NCBI GenBank assembly: GCA_002786025.1
Contig: NHNW01000076.1
Span: 62,001-126,000 of the forward strand
DNA length: 64,000 bases
Direction: 5' to 3'
DNA from: Zasmidium citrigriseum
Lineage: Eukaryota > Ascomycota > Dothideomycetes > Mycosphaerellales > Mycosphaerellaceae
The translations under genes were made by a program, and so were the position numbers. The notes beneath the pieces were generated by a model, which saw nothing but the letters and a program-made list of their open reading frames with translations, searched no databases and was not told where the DNA came from. Shown in pieces: positions 1 to 10,642 of this stretch (position 1 is its first letter; each line of letters begins with the position of its first letter).

Positions 1-2895
1 GATAGAGTAGATAGTTTCGAGCGGCTAGAAGAGATTAATAGTAATAACGAAGAAGTACCGGTTAGTAGCCGTCTCGACGTTAAAGAAGTCGCTACTGCCG
101 CCGCCGTAGCGCTAGCGGCTCGCTCTAGCTCTAGCCTTAGTAATAAGGACGTAGAGTATAAGTCTAAGGAAGAAGAAGTTACTATAGGCTAGCCGTTAGC
201 AAATCTACCTTATAGCGAGTCGTATAGCTTATATTACCGTACTTTCGATACTATATAGGCCTAGGCGGCCGAGCGAGGGTTTGTAGTAGCACTAAGGTCT
301 AGCAACAAGTCGAAGCGGCCTAAGTTAGCTAGTAAATATGTTAGTAGGCTTATTACTTATAATTAAGGGCGTCTACCGAAGGAGCGCGAGAAGCGTAGAT
401 AGCTAGGTGCTATATCTAGAAGGATTAATTGTTAGTAGAGCTGTACTATACGTGCCTATAACTTAATAGATCTAGACGGCTAGTAGATAATAGGTAGCTC
501 TCGTTATAAGTACAATTACGCTCCTTTACTAGCTAGTACGTTTGTAACGTACCGACGGCGCTAGCGGTTATAGAAGAAGTTTAAGAAGGAAGTACTTAAC
601 GACCTTAACGCTAACGTAAGCGCTTAATCGTCGTTGTTAAGGCTGTAAGAGCGATATAGAAGCTATAAGTTAGAAATTAAGTCGTTACGTATTACCGCGA
701 GAGCGACGTACTAACGTCGTCTATAGGCCTATAGACTATTAAGGATATCTATAATATCTAGCGGCTCTTACGCCGAGCGCTCTAAGGTAATTTAACCGCT
801 CTAGACGCTCTTAAAAGGATTCTTAAAGAGTAGTACTATCTTTACCGCCTTAGTAAGGTAGAGCGTAGACTAAACCGTAGATCCCTTAATAAGTTACTTA
901 TTCTTAACCCTTAGATAATAGCTATCTATAAGCTCTATCCGGAGTATATTATTATAGATAACACCTATAAGACGAATCGATATAACTAGCCCCTATTTAA
1001 CCTATCTAGCGGTACTAGTACTAGTAATATAATACCCCTAGGCTATTATATTATAGGTAAAGAGGATAAAGCCGCCTTTATATAGGTCTTTAAGTAATTT
1101 AAATCGCTCTTAACTAAGCACTTGCTACTATTGCTAAACCTATAGGTTATAGACCGAGACTATAGTTATATAAATGCCCTTAATAAGGTGTTTCCTTATA
1201 TACTAGCCCTTATCTACGTATAGTATATGTTTAAGAACGTATAGGCCTAGGCCCGGAAGGTACTTAAGTAGCGACTAGTCTACGACGACGATAGTAAGCT
1301 TTTGTACTACGAAGATACTAAAGAGTATACTAACTTTATCGAGATCTTTTATAAGATAGTATACGCGAAGAGCGAAGTAACCTTCTACGAAAACAACGCT
1401 CGTCTAGCTACTATAAACGAGCTTCTTTAGGCCTACATCGACCGTAAATACTAGCCTTATAAGGGGAAGCTTATACACTGTTTTTAGTAGAGTAAATTTC
1501 CCTTCTACGGGTAGGCCGTTACGTTAAGGGTAGAAGGCGCTTACTTAACGATAAAGAAGTAGATTACTAGTAAGTATTATAACGTTCTAACGCTCTTTCT
1601 AAAGCTCGTGCCCTAGTAGCGATTAAAGGACGGTAAGATTAGAGCACGTATTAACCGAGAGTCTTATAAGATACCTATAAACTTTAGGTACCCCCTCTTT
1701 ACTCGCGTTAATACGAAGATCTATCGTGCCGCCCTTTATAAGGTATACGAGCAATATTAGCTTATAAAGGACGAGATAGTAGTAATCCTTAAAGAGCCTA
1801 GCAAATAACGATCCTACTACGGCTATAACTTTAATAAGGCCTAGGGAATTATCTATAAGTATAAGATTATAGATATAATAGAAGTAGAGGGTTCCTTTAC
1901 CTTTAAAACGGCTTACTTTGACAGATACTAGTATATTAATAAGGCGGCTATACCTATCTATTAGATTATCGTTATTAAGCGGACTAAGGAGCTAACAACC
2001 CTTCTAGCTAACCGCCGCGGCGGCTATAGACGAGCACGAGCTTAATACTACGGCTAAGCTAATACTCGCGATCCTTCTAGCTTTAAATATAACGATATAA
2101 ACTATCCGGCGAGTTAGCTAGTAAGGAGTAGCTACGGAAGGGGTAGAAGAGGTAGAAGAGGCGGAAGAGGTAGGTAGTAGCCTATATTATTATTATAACC
2201 TCGTATATAACCCGCCCGTATCTATATACCCTTATAATAAGCGTAGTAACAACTACGGTAGTTATTAGGCTAGCCGCTCGCTCTACGGCCGTCGATATTA
2301 CCTATAGAGGTAGTATTCTAGTAGGCCTATATAAATCTACCCCCCTCTAGGTAGTAGTAATACTATAACCTCTAGAGATACCTTATAGGCCTACTAGTAC
2401 CCTCTATAGGTTACCCTATAGCTCTACCCCCTTCTACCGCTCTAGTATAGCGGTAGTAGTACTACTACTAAATATAGCTATAATATAAGGAGCTAGTCCT
2501 TTACTTATAGTAGTACTAGTATACTAGCTATAGTAATTAATACTAATTACGTAGATTTAACGCGAGAATTATACGACAATTAATAGTAGTTTCTCGGCCT
2601 CTAATTAGCTAACGCTAGAAAGGGCGGTAAACGACGATTTAAGCTAGTTTAAGCGTTATAAAGGTAGTAGTAAGCCGCTATAAGCTAGCTCTAGAAAGCC
2701 GGCTTTATTTACGACTAGATTGTACTTACAATACTATAACCTAATAGTTATATATTTTCTACGTTACTAGAGGTTGTTATATATACTATTCTCGCCTTCT
2801 GCCCTTATACAAATATGTCCTTAATATACGTTATAGTAGTAGTATAGGGTAGTAGGGGAAATCTAGCTTTAGACACTACTTACGACGAGGAATTG
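1..2895 (+). mobile_element. RIP-mutated Mutator-like (MULE) DNA transposon, truncated by window start
   Basis: This stretch is full of TA steps and almost lacks CA and TG dinucleotides; the first 180 bases contain no CA and a single TG. That is the signature of repeat-induced point mutation (CpA to TpA on either strand). No ATG-to-stop frame of useful length survives. The character of the sequence changes near 2890, where ordinary CA and TG content returns, so the mutation is confined to the element. The start lies outside the window and I could not define terminal inverted repeats or a target-site duplication. Identification as a MULE rests on the decayed transposase frame described separately. 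Confidence 0.85.
232..2560 (+). pseudogene. Decayed MULE transposase with FAR1-like N-terminus
   Basis: Read through its stops, the plus strand carries a long protein frame: frame 1 from about 232 to 690, then frame 3 from about 700 to about 2560, so one shift lies near 690-740. Nearly all stops are TAG or TAA, as expected when CAG/CAA (Gln) or TGG (Trp) is hit by RIP; TGA is essentially absent. The N-terminal part resembles the FAR1/WRKY-GCM1 zinc domain, with a YNY at 511-519 where HNH is expected (CAC to TAC). The core shows IIIDNTYKTNRYN (948-986) and a DRD (1152-1160), both typical of MULE transposases. A GRRGRRGGRGR stretch (2139-2175) and a tail rich in former Gln codons follow. It cannot make a functional protein. 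Confidence 0.85.
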
Positions 2896-3567
2896 AAAAT
2901 TTAACTTCAAAAGCGTGGAAGCTACGCGATTATGCAGGTTTGTATGAGGATTACACCAAATTTGACATCGACTAGTACCTTACAGGAGCAATGGCCAAAT
3001 AACAATCCAGCAATAGCCATTTACCAATCCCCTCCTCTCCACCTCCCGCGCCGTGTGCCGTGCGGACAGCACCTCATGATGAACTTTCGAAGATCAAAGT
3101 ACAGGTGCATTGCATGCCACTATTGGCGCACTAGACCTGTTCCTGGCGGGCAGTCAGCAGCCGTGAGCCGCAGTGTTGCATCGCACATGCTTGCTGTGTG
3201 ATCCTCGACGGTTGAACCCCGCAATCAGAACGGACCTCCGACCAGGAACGGTGCATTTGTATGACGATCACTACTCAAGAACCACTGGGAGAAGAGGACG
3301 GGGAAGGGAAGGATTTGACTCCGCGTTTGCAGGTTCGATAGTCTGGGATGATGCAGGCACAATCTGGACATGGATTGACAGGGAGCTTCTTCATTTTGGG
3401 AGAAAGCTGTGTGGGCATCCGTTCGTCATGCGGTGCGGTGAGGTTGTTTATCTTGGGCCGGGGTGCCGCGTGAGTGAGCGCTGCTTTCTTCTTGTTGCTC
3501 TCTCCTCTCGTTCTTCCACGCAGGTCGCTTTGTTTGAGGACGAAAGATCACAGGCAAGCTGTTCAAG
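2896..3567. other. Intergenic gap between transposon relic and GH47 gene
   Basis: This 672-base stretch has normal dinucleotide content. It holds two overlapping open frames on the plus strand (2932-3201 and 3173-3571) with no recognisable domain and no supporting splice pattern. It probably contains the promoter and leader of the mannosidase gene that starts at 3568. Confidence 0.5.
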
Positions 3568-5519
3568 ATGAGAACTTCTCTTAGCTTGCTCGCCGCGGCG
3601 ACTGCTGTTGCTGCTGTTCCTCAGCGCGGAGGGTACGGCGGTGGAGGCTATGGAGGCGGAGGATGGAACCACGGCTGGGGCAAGGGGCCTTGGAATCATC
3701 CTTCGTGGCATGGCGGTCATCATGGGTATAACGATACTGGAGAGTCGAAGCAGGAAGCTGCTCAGAGAGCTGCGGCTGTGAAGGAGATGTTTGAGTTCTC
3801 TTGGGAGGGATATTACAAGTAAGGAAGAACCAGACATGAGTTGTGTAGAGGATTGAGCTAACTAAGAACAGATATGCATTCCCTAATGACGAGCTCCTCC
3901 CCGTGAATAACAGCTTCAGCAACTCGAGAAACGGCTGGGGAGCTTCGGCCGCAGACGCCCTTTCGACTGCCTTGGTCATGGGCGAGAAGGAGATTGTGAA
4001 CCAGATCATCAACTACGTGCCCAAGATCAACTGGTCAGTCAGCAAGAACAACGAGCAAGTCAGCCTCTTCGAGACGACCATCCGCTACGTGGCTGGTCTG
4101 TTGTCCGGATACGATCTTCTTAGCGGTCCATTGAAGTACCTGGCGGAAGACCAATCGAAGGTCCCGATGCTTCTTGAGCAGGCAAGAAACCTTGCCAACA
4201 ATCTCAGCTACGCTTTCGATACTCCATCGGGTGTGCCGTACAACAATCTCTACTTCAACAACCGCAGCAACGATGGCTCGACGACCAATGGCTTGGCCAC
4301 CGTTGGTACTCTTGTGTTGGAGTGGACGCATCTTTCGGACTTGACTGGCGATGCTTCGTATGGCCAATTGGCGCAGAAGGGAGAGCAGTACATTCTCAAC
4401 CCTTCGCCTCCCTCCAGCGAGCCTTTCCCTGGCTTGGTTGGCACTGGTATCTCGATCGCCAATGGCTCTTTCACCGATGCTTCGGGTGGTTTCAACGGCG
4501 GTGACGACAGTGCGTACGAGTACTTGATCAAGATGTACGTCTACGACAACCAGAGATTTGGACAGTACAAGGACCGGTAAGCAGCATCTCTCCATGATTG
4601 TGTCTAGACGACGAACTTACAGCCTTTAGATGGACCCTCGCAGCAGACAGCGCAATCCAATACCTCGCCTCCCACCCATCTTCCCGCCCCGACCTGACCT
4701 TCTGCGCTATCTACGACGGTCCCCGCACAATCAACGAGTCCCAGCACTTGGCCTGCTTCGACGGTGGTATGTTCCTCCTCGGTGGTATGGTCCTCAAGGA
4801 GCAGAAGTACACCGACTTCGGTCTCGCGCTGGTCGACTCTTGCGAGGACACTTATAGCCAGACCTTGACTGGCATTGGCCCAGAGTCGTTCTCCTGGAAC
4901 ACTACCAACATCCCGGCCAACCAGACTGCGTTCTACGAGAGGGCTGGCTTCTGGATTACCAATGGCAACTACATTCTGAGGCCGGAGGTTATTGAGAGCT
5001 TTTACTATGCTTATCGGGTTACTGGTGATAGGAAGTATCAGGACGTGAGTCTCATCGATCAGTGGAAGTCGATGAAGGAAGTTGTTCTGACATTTGGGAC
5101 AGTACGCCTGGAGCGCCATTCAAGCCATCAACGCTACCACTCGTGTGGGCTCAGGCTTCTCCTCAATCAACGACGTAAACGCGGCCGGCGGTGGCGGCTT
5201 CATGAACTTCCAAGAATCGTTCTGGTTCGCAGAGGTCCTGAAGTACAGGTAAGCAAAGAAACGAAACAACCACCGGCTAAAAAGCCATACGAACGAACGA
5301 TACTAACACCTATAATAGCTACCTCATCCACGCCCCAGACAACGTCTGGCAAGTCAACCACGACGGCGCGAACCAATACGTCTTCAACACCGAAGCCCAC
5401 CCGCTCAAGGTAAGTAAAGTAAAACAAACCCCTCTCGATCTGCCCTCTTCGCCACGTGCAACATTCCAAACGAGAGATGGCTGACCAGGATGCCACAGGT
5501 GGCGGGAACTCCCATTTAA
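3568..5519 (+). CDS. Secreted class I alpha-1,2-mannosidase (glycoside hydrolase family 47)
   Basis: Removes alpha-1,2-linked mannose from N-glycans or mannoproteins; family members of this form are secreted or act in the secretory pathway. I join six exons: 3568-3818, 3872-4576, 4630-5044, 5103-5248, 5319-5409 and 5499-5519, giving 542 residues, a normal length for fungal secreted GH47. Residues 1-17 are a signal peptide ([17 protein letters not shown]), followed by an unusual Gly/His/Trp-rich linker of about 40 residues. The catalytic domain begins near [19 protein letters not shown], carries the Cys pattern [15 protein letters not shown] and DSCEDTY, and ends with the family signature NTEAHPL, whose Thr binds the catalytic calcium. 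The last exon (VAGTPI) is tiny; the alternative is reading through its intron for about 25 codons. It is the nearest gene to the transposon relic. Confidence 0.92.
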
Positions 5520-5855
5520 TAGCCCAGCTCGGAAGCAGGAGAAGCCTGACAGCCGGCTTTCGGGATTTGAACAGCACAAAGTTGCATTTACGGAACAGAA
5601 CCTTTCCGAACAACCACCACCACCTTTTCTCTTGTCCACTTTCCCTCTTCGCTTGTTGTGTATCCTGGTTCCTTGTGACGGATCATGTGCTCTTTCACCC
5701 AATTGTCCGGTTGAAATGATTAGCCTGCCAACGTGAGATTAAGATGGAGGCTTGGCAGTGTAGGTGCTCTGTTGTTGTTGGTATTCTTCCCCTCTCTTCT
5801 GTCTCTGCTGTGTTGACTCGTGCTCTGTCTGACGAGCGGCTTTGACACGGAGACG
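5520..5855. other. Intergenic gap after GH47 gene
   Basis: I see no gene, RNA or clear regulatory motif in these 336 bases. A TC/TG-rich stretch around 5765-5825 may be part of the promoter of the next gene. Confidence 0.4.
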
Positions 5856-7343
5856 ATGACTTCGCAGCTGACGAGTGACATTGCGTCTGTACGAGTGACA
5901 GCTGCCAATCCTGCGACTTCGAGGAGCGAGGGGAAAGAATGGAACTATAGAAAGAATGAGAGGGAGATGGATCATGTTGATTCGCCACGATCAGAGATGG
6001 ATTGTGCGTCTTCTTGCGATTCCGCTGGTATGCACTTCTCACGCTGCGCCGCTCTACACAACGCCATCGTCCGCCACGGCTGGATCGCCCGGGGCCACGA
6101 ACTATCTGACCTGCCTCAACGAACGTACTGGGAACGGTGGCGACCAACTCTAACACCCTATCAATCCGAGCTGCTTCAGGATCGATTACATCCCAGCGTT
6201 CTCGCGTTCCTCCAACAAGCCCTCGAACTGCCAGACTTCTACCCTGGATCTTTCAAACCGCCGAACTTGTTCTACCATCTCATGGGTCTGAACGCACCAT
6301 TGGAGCTTTTTGCCAACCATGAGGAAACCGAGGGCGATCGGTATGTGACGCTGTATTGTCTGCAGGGCGCGCTTGTGACGGAGGGGAGGTTGCCGGATGG
6401 GTTGGTATATGATCAGTTGCAGCATAAGTGTGTTCTGATCAGGGATATCGAAGAGGGCCCAACGCTGGATCTGGAAGAATGGGTTCTCGATTGGCGGCCT
6501 TTGGAGACCGTTCTCACTGAGTACTGCGAGATGATCGAGGCGCAAAAGGTCGTTGCTGTTCCGAAGAGTGTCAAGGGGCCGGAGCCGTTTGAGTACGTTC
6601 GAAATCCTGCTGGAGGATATGCGATGAGGGAGATTCCGGACGAGGAGCTGAGGGACCCGAGGACTGGGGCGAGGCGCACGAGGAAGTGTTTCGATCCTTG
6701 GGTTATGGTGCCTTTTACTGGTCGAGATGTGGAGTTGGCTGTGGACGCCTGGAATCGTTTGGTGAGAATCATTGAGGCGCGAATTCCTGTCCTCGAATCG
6801 ACAAGTCGTGGGCCTGATCAAGGAGCGTATTCGCCCAAAGTCTTGGAACGGGCTGGTCTGCGACGCAATGGCTTTGCGTTTCGCTTTCTGAGTCGAGCCT
6901 TCAAGCCTAGCTTCACCCATCTGGGCCCTGACTTGCGACTCCTGAATGACGAAGAGTTCGTCCATCAGCCTTTCCAGGACGTCACGCTCAAGAGAGAATG
7001 CTCGGTCCCCCCGATTTTCCTGCTCAAGAGTTGCCATATTCCCAACGCACTCAACGGAGACGATCGCCCGGAGACACGAGACGAAGTACCATCCGGCATA
7101 TACCTGGAACGCTGCGATCCGGACGCCGCATTCCCGTTCGAGAACACTGTGAAAGTTGTTTTCGACAAAGCTGGTGATTGGGAAACGACACGTCGGGTTC
7201 TGCAATCGCATGAATCCACACCCTTTTCGCACGGAGTCCTCCTCCATACTGTACTCGGACTCTTTGCCAAAGCCGTGGATAGTGGCGAATGGAGCGTAGG
7301 GCCAGAAGGCGTGAAGGGAGACATATTGATGGGTGATACATGA
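5856..7343 (+). CDS. Hypothetical protein, unrecognised
   Basis: An intron-free open frame of up to 495 residues from the first in-frame ATG (5856); later ATGs at 5967, 5997 and 6030 are also possible, and I favour 5967 or 6030 because the residues before them are low in complexity. The protein is soluble-looking, without signal peptide or membrane segments, and rich in Trp, Pro and charged residues (for example RTYWERWRPTLTPYQSELLQ near the N-terminus). I recognise no domain. The opposite strand has a 398-codon frame (6186-7382), but its composition is poor and irregular, so the plus strand is preferred. It ends 36 bases before the convergent qutR gene; a link to quinate metabolism is not shown. 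Confidence 0.6.
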   Translation: MTSQLTSDIASVRVTAANPATSRSEGKEWNYRKNEREMDHVDSPRSEMDCASSCDSAGMHFSRCAALHNAIVRHGWIARGHELSDLPQRTYWERWRPTLTPYQSELLQDRLHPSVLAFLQQALELPDFYPGSFKPPNLFYHLMGLNAPLELFANHEETEGDRYVTLYCLQGALVTEGRLPDGLVYDQLQHKCVLIRDIEEGPTLDLEEWVLDWRPLETVLTEYCEMIEAQKVVAVPKSVKGPEPFEYVRNPAGGYAMREIPDEELRDPRTGARRTRKCFDPWVMVPFTGRDVELAVDAWNRLVRIIEARIPVLESTSRGPDQGAYSPKVLERAGLRRNGFAFRFLSRAFKPSFTHLGPDLRLLNDEEFVHQPFQDVTLKRECSVPPIFLLKSCHIPNALNGDDRPETRDEVPSGIYLERCDPDAAFPFENTVKVVFDKAGDWETTRRVLQSHESTPFSHGVLLHTVLGLFAKAVDSGEWSVGPEGVKGDILMGDT

Positions 7344-7378
7344 GGTAAATTTGGGAGGGATTTGATTTTGCCCGCCCC

Positions 7379-9982
7379 TCATGAATGCGTGGGAGAGTCA
7401 GTGTTCAAAGCCCCATGAGGTGGATATCCCTCCTCTTCGCTGTAATGCCGGAACACTTCATCCCTCATCAGAATCCTGGGAGCTCGCCTTCCGGTGAATA
7501 ACTCAAATTGAGCAAAAGCCTGCTCAGGAAGCATGTCGAGGCCATCCATCAGGATCCAGCCTTTCCTGCCCTCGCTTTGGATCTGACGGACCAGAGGCGT
7601 GACGATAGGCATGTACGCCAGTTCCACGACAACGCCTCCAGTGCGGCTGCCAAGCCAGTCCTTGGGGAGGGTGAAGTTGGTGGGCGTGCCGTCTGCTGTT
7701 TGAGTCGGGATGCAGCTGACGATCATTGTCGGATGGCGCATGCTTGATGGCCATTCGCTGTCAAACGATGCCAGTGGAATCACAGCAGTGTTGGCTGCGC
7801 TCGTCGGACTGAGCTCAGGTATCTCGTTTGCGCGGATTAAACGATTGTAGTGCTCGGCCAACTCCTCTGCATTGCCTTTGGTGCGGTTGCAGACGAAAAT
7901 ATTCTGCACTCCAAGTGAGATCATTGCGTAGATAGCAGCGCGAGCCATACCACCGGCACCACAGACGAGGCCCGTAGTATTTGGCCGAACGGTATTCGCA
8001 GGAGATAGACCGCGACGAATGCAAGCGCGAATACCAATCCAATCCGTGTTATCGCCATACAGAGCCTTCACCGGGCCAGTTCGATTTCGTTCTCGGAAGA
8101 TGCCAACTTCGCTGGAGACAGATTCGATCACAGAATCATTTCTCAGGGGTATGACGGTGTTCAGTGCTCCGATTGCCTTCGCTTGTGGGCTCAAAACGTC
8201 CATCATAGGTAGAGTACGTGTTTTGTGAGGTTGAACGACAGCGGCGCCCCCAAAATCGTGTTCTCTGACCAGAGAAACGAAGTCGTCGAGTGTTGATGCA
8301 GAGTGTGTCCGATATGAGTGAGGCATGCCACAGGCTTCGTAGGCAGCGTTGTGCATAGCAGGCGAGAGCGAGAAGCTCACGTTCGCGCCATAGATGAAGA
8401 ATCGCATCGGTTCGTGGACAAAGCTTGCAAACAGCGCTTGGTTGCGCTCCTTTGCAGTGACCAGGGGAAGTTCGTCCACGTGAACTTTCTCTGTGATGAT
8501 GTCGAACGTCTTGTTGGGTGCAGCCACTGGAGTGAGGATGTTATTGAAGCACATCGACGTTCGGCCTTGTCTGCCGGTGCAATAGGCTATCAGTCTCGGT
8601 CCTCGCCCGCCGTGCAGAGTCTGTACACGCTGCTGAAATGCCTGGATCGCGAAGTTGTCGGCGAGAGTTCCATCGGGCATCGTGATCTTGACCAGATCAC
8701 AACCTAACGACTGCGCTCTTCGATAGATATCGAGGCATTGTTGGCTCTGCCACCCATCGGGAAGTCGTTGATCAGCAAGATACTCCCCAATCACTTTGGT
8801 CCGCCCTTTGCTGGTAAGAAGGTACTTCAGCTGAGCATCATCCAACGAAAGATCCAGGGCACAATACTCGGGTGCTAGACGTAGGCAGTATTCAAGCAGC
8901 TGGGCTCTGCTCACTTGCTTCGCCTTCTTCGAGTCGTCGTCCTTGGCCACGACAATGGTGATAGGCAAAATAGTCGACCGCCTCAGATTCGCGAAAGCTT
9001 CGCTCACCAGGTTGAAACAGCTATGCTTGCCGAGTTTCCAGGTATCGCTGTTTCGTGGACTTGTACTCACATCGAGCTGGATCGCATCCACTCCGATTTG
9101 CGCTTCATCTAGGTTCATCCGGTGAGAAACAATGTCCTCTGCAGATAGAGTCACTGCAGATGTAAACTCTAGCTTGTCTACGCTGATTTGCGACAGCGGA
9201 TAGGCGGATTGATGCGACTTTCCTCGGTCGTGATCTCCAATGATGTTCCTCAGGAGTTTAAGAAAGTCGTGTTCCGCACGCTTGAGTGTGAGGAAAGGCC
9301 CATTCGTGGTTCGAGTATAGGGTAGTTTGCCATCGATCGAGCCGTTCCTGTCCAGGGATTCGCTCACGTTGAAGAATTCGAAATTTGAGCATTCTCGTAG
9401 AAGAGGCTCACTTGCGCGGATAAGATCCTGAATGCGCTCTTCTGACCAGACTCGGATATAGCTCTGGATGCCGGGAACGTCTCTTGTGACATAGATTACC
9501 GGATGAGATTGGGCAAACTCCTGAAGCAGCTTTGCGCCCTCGCTTTCGAGATCAGCGAAACTGCAGATGATAACAGCATTCCTGCTGTGGGTCGTAAGAA
9601 GTTGTTTGAGGACTTCGCAATGCTTCCTGTGGTATTCTGCCGGGCCTTGCAGTTTCCGATAGACAGTCCGTGATGAACCCGCGGCTTCTGCAAATGCTCG
9701 GTCAGATTCGACCATTCGTCGTGTGTATGCTGTTGCCGCAAGGAATCCGAGTGAGCTCTTTCCCACGCCTCGGACGCCCAGAAGTAGAATCGATGCGTCC
9801 GACTTGAAGGCAATTTTCCGAGGCAGCGATTCCAGCCTTCCGACAGTGGACGCCGATCCATTTGGGGGAGTCGGCGTTGTACTTGACTCTCGGGACTTGG
9901 GAACATGTTGCATGATCTCCTTGGTGTTTGGCCTCGCCATTTCATGATACGACCGCTTGACGCCTGCGTGCAAAGTGGCCAT
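7379..9982 (-). CDS. qutR: Quinate pathway repressor QutR (Qa-1S), AROM-derived
   Basis: Represses the quinate genes by acting against the activator QutA. The single exon encodes 867 residues laid out like the last three domains of the pentafunctional AROM enzyme: shikimate-kinase-like with Walker A GVRGVGKSS (69-77), type I dehydroquinase-like (about 270-515), and shikimate-dehydrogenase-like (about 525-860, GANVSFSLSPAMHN, PHK at 585-587, GDNTDW, and a GAGGMARAA nucleotide loop). The dehydroquinase domain keeps the Schiff-base lysine (VKI, K432), but the catalytic SYHD is EYLAD (400-404), so the active histidine is gone. That matches a sensor/repressor and not an enzyme. It is divergent from qutA across 660 bases, the arrangement known for qa-1S/qa-1F in Neurospora. 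A second ATG at codon 15 is a possible start. Confidence 0.93.
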   Translation of the reverse strand: MATLHAGVKRSYHEMARPNTKEIMQHVPKSRESSTTPTPPNGSASTVGRLESLPRKIAFKSDASILLLGVRGVGKSSLGFLAATAYTRRMVESDRAFAEAAGSSRTVYRKLQGPAEYHRKHCEVLKQLLTTHSRNAVIICSFADLESEGAKLLQEFAQSHPVIYVTRDVPGIQSYIRVWSEERIQDLIRASEPLLRECSNFEFFNVSESLDRNGSIDGKLPYTRTTNGPFLTLKRAEHDFLKLLRNIIGDHDRGKSHQSAYPLSQISVDKLEFTSAVTLSAEDIVSHRMNLDEAQIGVDAIQLDVSTSPRNSDTWKLGKHSCFNLVSEAFANLRRSTILPITIVVAKDDDSKKAKQVSRAQLLEYCLRLAPEYCALDLSLDDAQLKYLLTSKGRTKVIGEYLADQRLPDGWQSQQCLDIYRRAQSLGCDLVKITMPDGTLADNFAIQAFQQRVQTLHGGRGPRLIAYCTGRQGRTSMCFNNILTPVAAPNKTFDIITEKVHVDELPLVTAKERNQALFASFVHEPMRFFIYGANVSFSLSPAMHNAAYEACGMPHSYRTHSASTLDDFVSLVREHDFGGAAVVQPHKTRTLPMMDVLSPQAKAIGALNTVIPLRNDSVIESVSSEVGIFRERNRTGPVKALYGDNTDWIGIRACIRRGLSPANTVRPNTTGLVCGAGGMARAAIYAMISLGVQNIFVCNRTKGNAEELAEHYNRLIRANEIPELSPTSAANTAVIPLASFDSEWPSSMRHPTMIVSCIPTQTADGTPTNFTLPKDWLGSRTGGVVVELAYMPIVTPLVRQIQSEGRKGWILMDGLDMLPEQAFAQFELFTGRRAPRILMRDEVFRHYSEEEGYPPHGALNTDSPTHS

Positions 9983-10642
9983 TGTGAGATAGGCTAGAAT
10001 GGGTTAGTATCGCTGCTCACAGAGCGAAGTGAGGAAAGGACGCCCAAGGGCACCAAATAGAAGCAAAAGAGTCGAACATGCAGCCAAGTAGCTCGGGAGA
10101 TCTTACCCGGTGTGCACAATCAAGGCATCCAAGGGGTGAGAAGTCAGGTGAGTGGACCGCCGATGGTTCGAGTGTTACTAACAGTCCATAGAAAGCAATC
10201 CACTCGTCTCCAATCATTCGTTTCTTCGTAGAGAAGCAACGGAGGCGTCCATGATGCGAGGTCGTTGGCCTGGCCGCGTCCTGGAGAGTGATGTGCCGGC
10301 GGAAGAGTCTTTTTCCGGCCGAATCAAACCCACCAACGCTCGAGATCTGGGGGCTCGAGCAGGCGTGTTGACAGCAGACGCGGTTCGTGTGACCAGCAGA
10401 AGCTGACATCGGCACTCGCTACTGGCACATCCTCGCCGATGAATAAAATCGGAATAGGGGTAGTGAGGTGGTCTCGCTCAGGATGACATTGCTCACGGCA
10501 TTTGCCCCCGGCCTGAACCCCCGCCTTGCCGCTCCCCCATCATTTGCGGAGCATAGCAGACCCACTGTGAACACTTCACCACTCACCTTGCCTCTGTTTC
10601 TCAGCGCGTGCAGGGCAGACTGAGAGACTATGCATCGCTGCC
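9983..10642. promoter_or_regulatory. Divergent promoter region of qutR and qutA
   Basis: These 660 bases must hold both promoters. I searched by eye for the 16-base QA-1F/QutA palindrome (GGRTAARYRYTTATCC, from memory) and found no good copy; GGGTTAGTAT near 10000 is only a weak partial match. Several C/T-rich tracts lie upstream of qutA. Confidence 0.55.

Noticed and set aside
2932..3571. Two overlapping small open frames upstream of the GH47 gene
   Set aside because: No domain, no signal peptide, no sensible splice sites; they overlap each other and run into the mannosidase start.
7051..7341. Possible extension of qutR past its stop
   Set aside because: Frames here are antisense to the hypothetical gene and QutR ends naturally at 7379.
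6186..7382. A 398-codon frame on the minus strand
   Set aside because: It mirrors the plus-strand gene at 5856-7343, whose protein has a more natural composition; the minus product is rich in Arg/Ser/Ile without pattern.
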